Shown here in pieces: positions 21,833 through 21,965 of a DNA stretch of 21,965 nucleotides. Every line of letters begins with the position of its first letter. Positions within the stretch are counted from its first letter, which is position 1. The DNA is from UBA7332 sp051648105. Lineage in GTDB: Bacteria; Bacteroidota; Bacteroidia; Bacteroidales; UBA7332. The notes under the pieces are model-generated. The model was not told the DNA's origin and made no database searches. It was given only the letters and a program-made list of their open reading frames with translations. The translations under genes were made by a program, and so were the position numbers. Where the stretch lies: positions 1 through 21,965 of the forward strand of contig JBOFEN010000009.1 in NCBI GenBank assembly GCA_051648105.1, written 5' to 3'.

Positions 21833-21965
21833 CTTTATATTAATCATAATAACCCCCACTCTTACAATTGTCAAACACAAACATTGTCTAATGAATCGGG
21901 GATTAACTTATACTATATACTCCAATAGAATATTACAGCTTTTATCTTCCTGCGGTTAGTAAACT

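Noticed and set aside
21726..21959. 77-codon plus-strand frame at the right edge
   Set aside because: It runs through the terminator hairpin at 21794-21832 and has no family resemblance.
1..21965. CRISPR array, insertion sequence or prophage
   Set aside because: No regularly spaced repeats, transposase, integrase or phage structural motifs were seen on either strand.

Overview
The window looks like an ordinary housekeeping stretch of a low-GC Bacteroidales (Bacteroidetes) chromosome. This rests on the proteins: Bacteroidetes-type Lon and GyrA, an Mrp ATPase without its CxxC pair, a DUF4286 protein next to RuvC, and gyrA followed by a secreted TPR protein. It also rests on the Bacteroidetes -7 promoter box TAnnTTTG, which recurs before many genes in place of a sigma-70 -10 box. 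I cannot name a genus. I see no phage, insertion sequence, CRISPR array, tRNA or rRNA.

Left block (1-9382), all on the minus strand. Reading in transcription order from the right: an XRE-type regulator; then pyrK-pyrD (class 1B dihydroorotate dehydrogenase), cca (tRNA 3'-end addition) and mrp (Fe-S carrier-type ATPase), packed closely; then DUF4286-ruvC (Holliday junction resolvase), closed by a clear terminator; then a membrane metallophosphoesterase, a patatin phospholipase with a C-terminal outer-membrane barrel, and the first codons of one more gene cut by the window edge.

Middle (9383-10129): 747 bp of AT-rich DNA with no gene, the only large gap. It holds the regulator's promoter and operator-like inverted repeat, several copies of a 9-bp motif, a 14-bp hairpin, and the promoter of the next operon. 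This is the least explained part of the window.

Right block. mlaE-mlaF (+, lipid-transport ABC permease and ATPase) converge on and overlap nadK (-). trmN6 (-) and lon (+) diverge from promoters only 2 bp apart. gyrA (+) and a TPR lipoprotein/secreted-type gene (+) follow, ending in a 27-bp perfect bidirectional terminator shared with a small secreted protein (-). That gene and a cupin gene (+) diverge from a symmetric promoter region. A YdeI/OmdA-family gene (+) with its own promoter and terminator closes the window.

I found no convincing new multi-gene system. The best leads are the regulatory architecture of 9383-10129, the PlpD-like patatin-barrel protein, and several compact divergent or convergent junctions.
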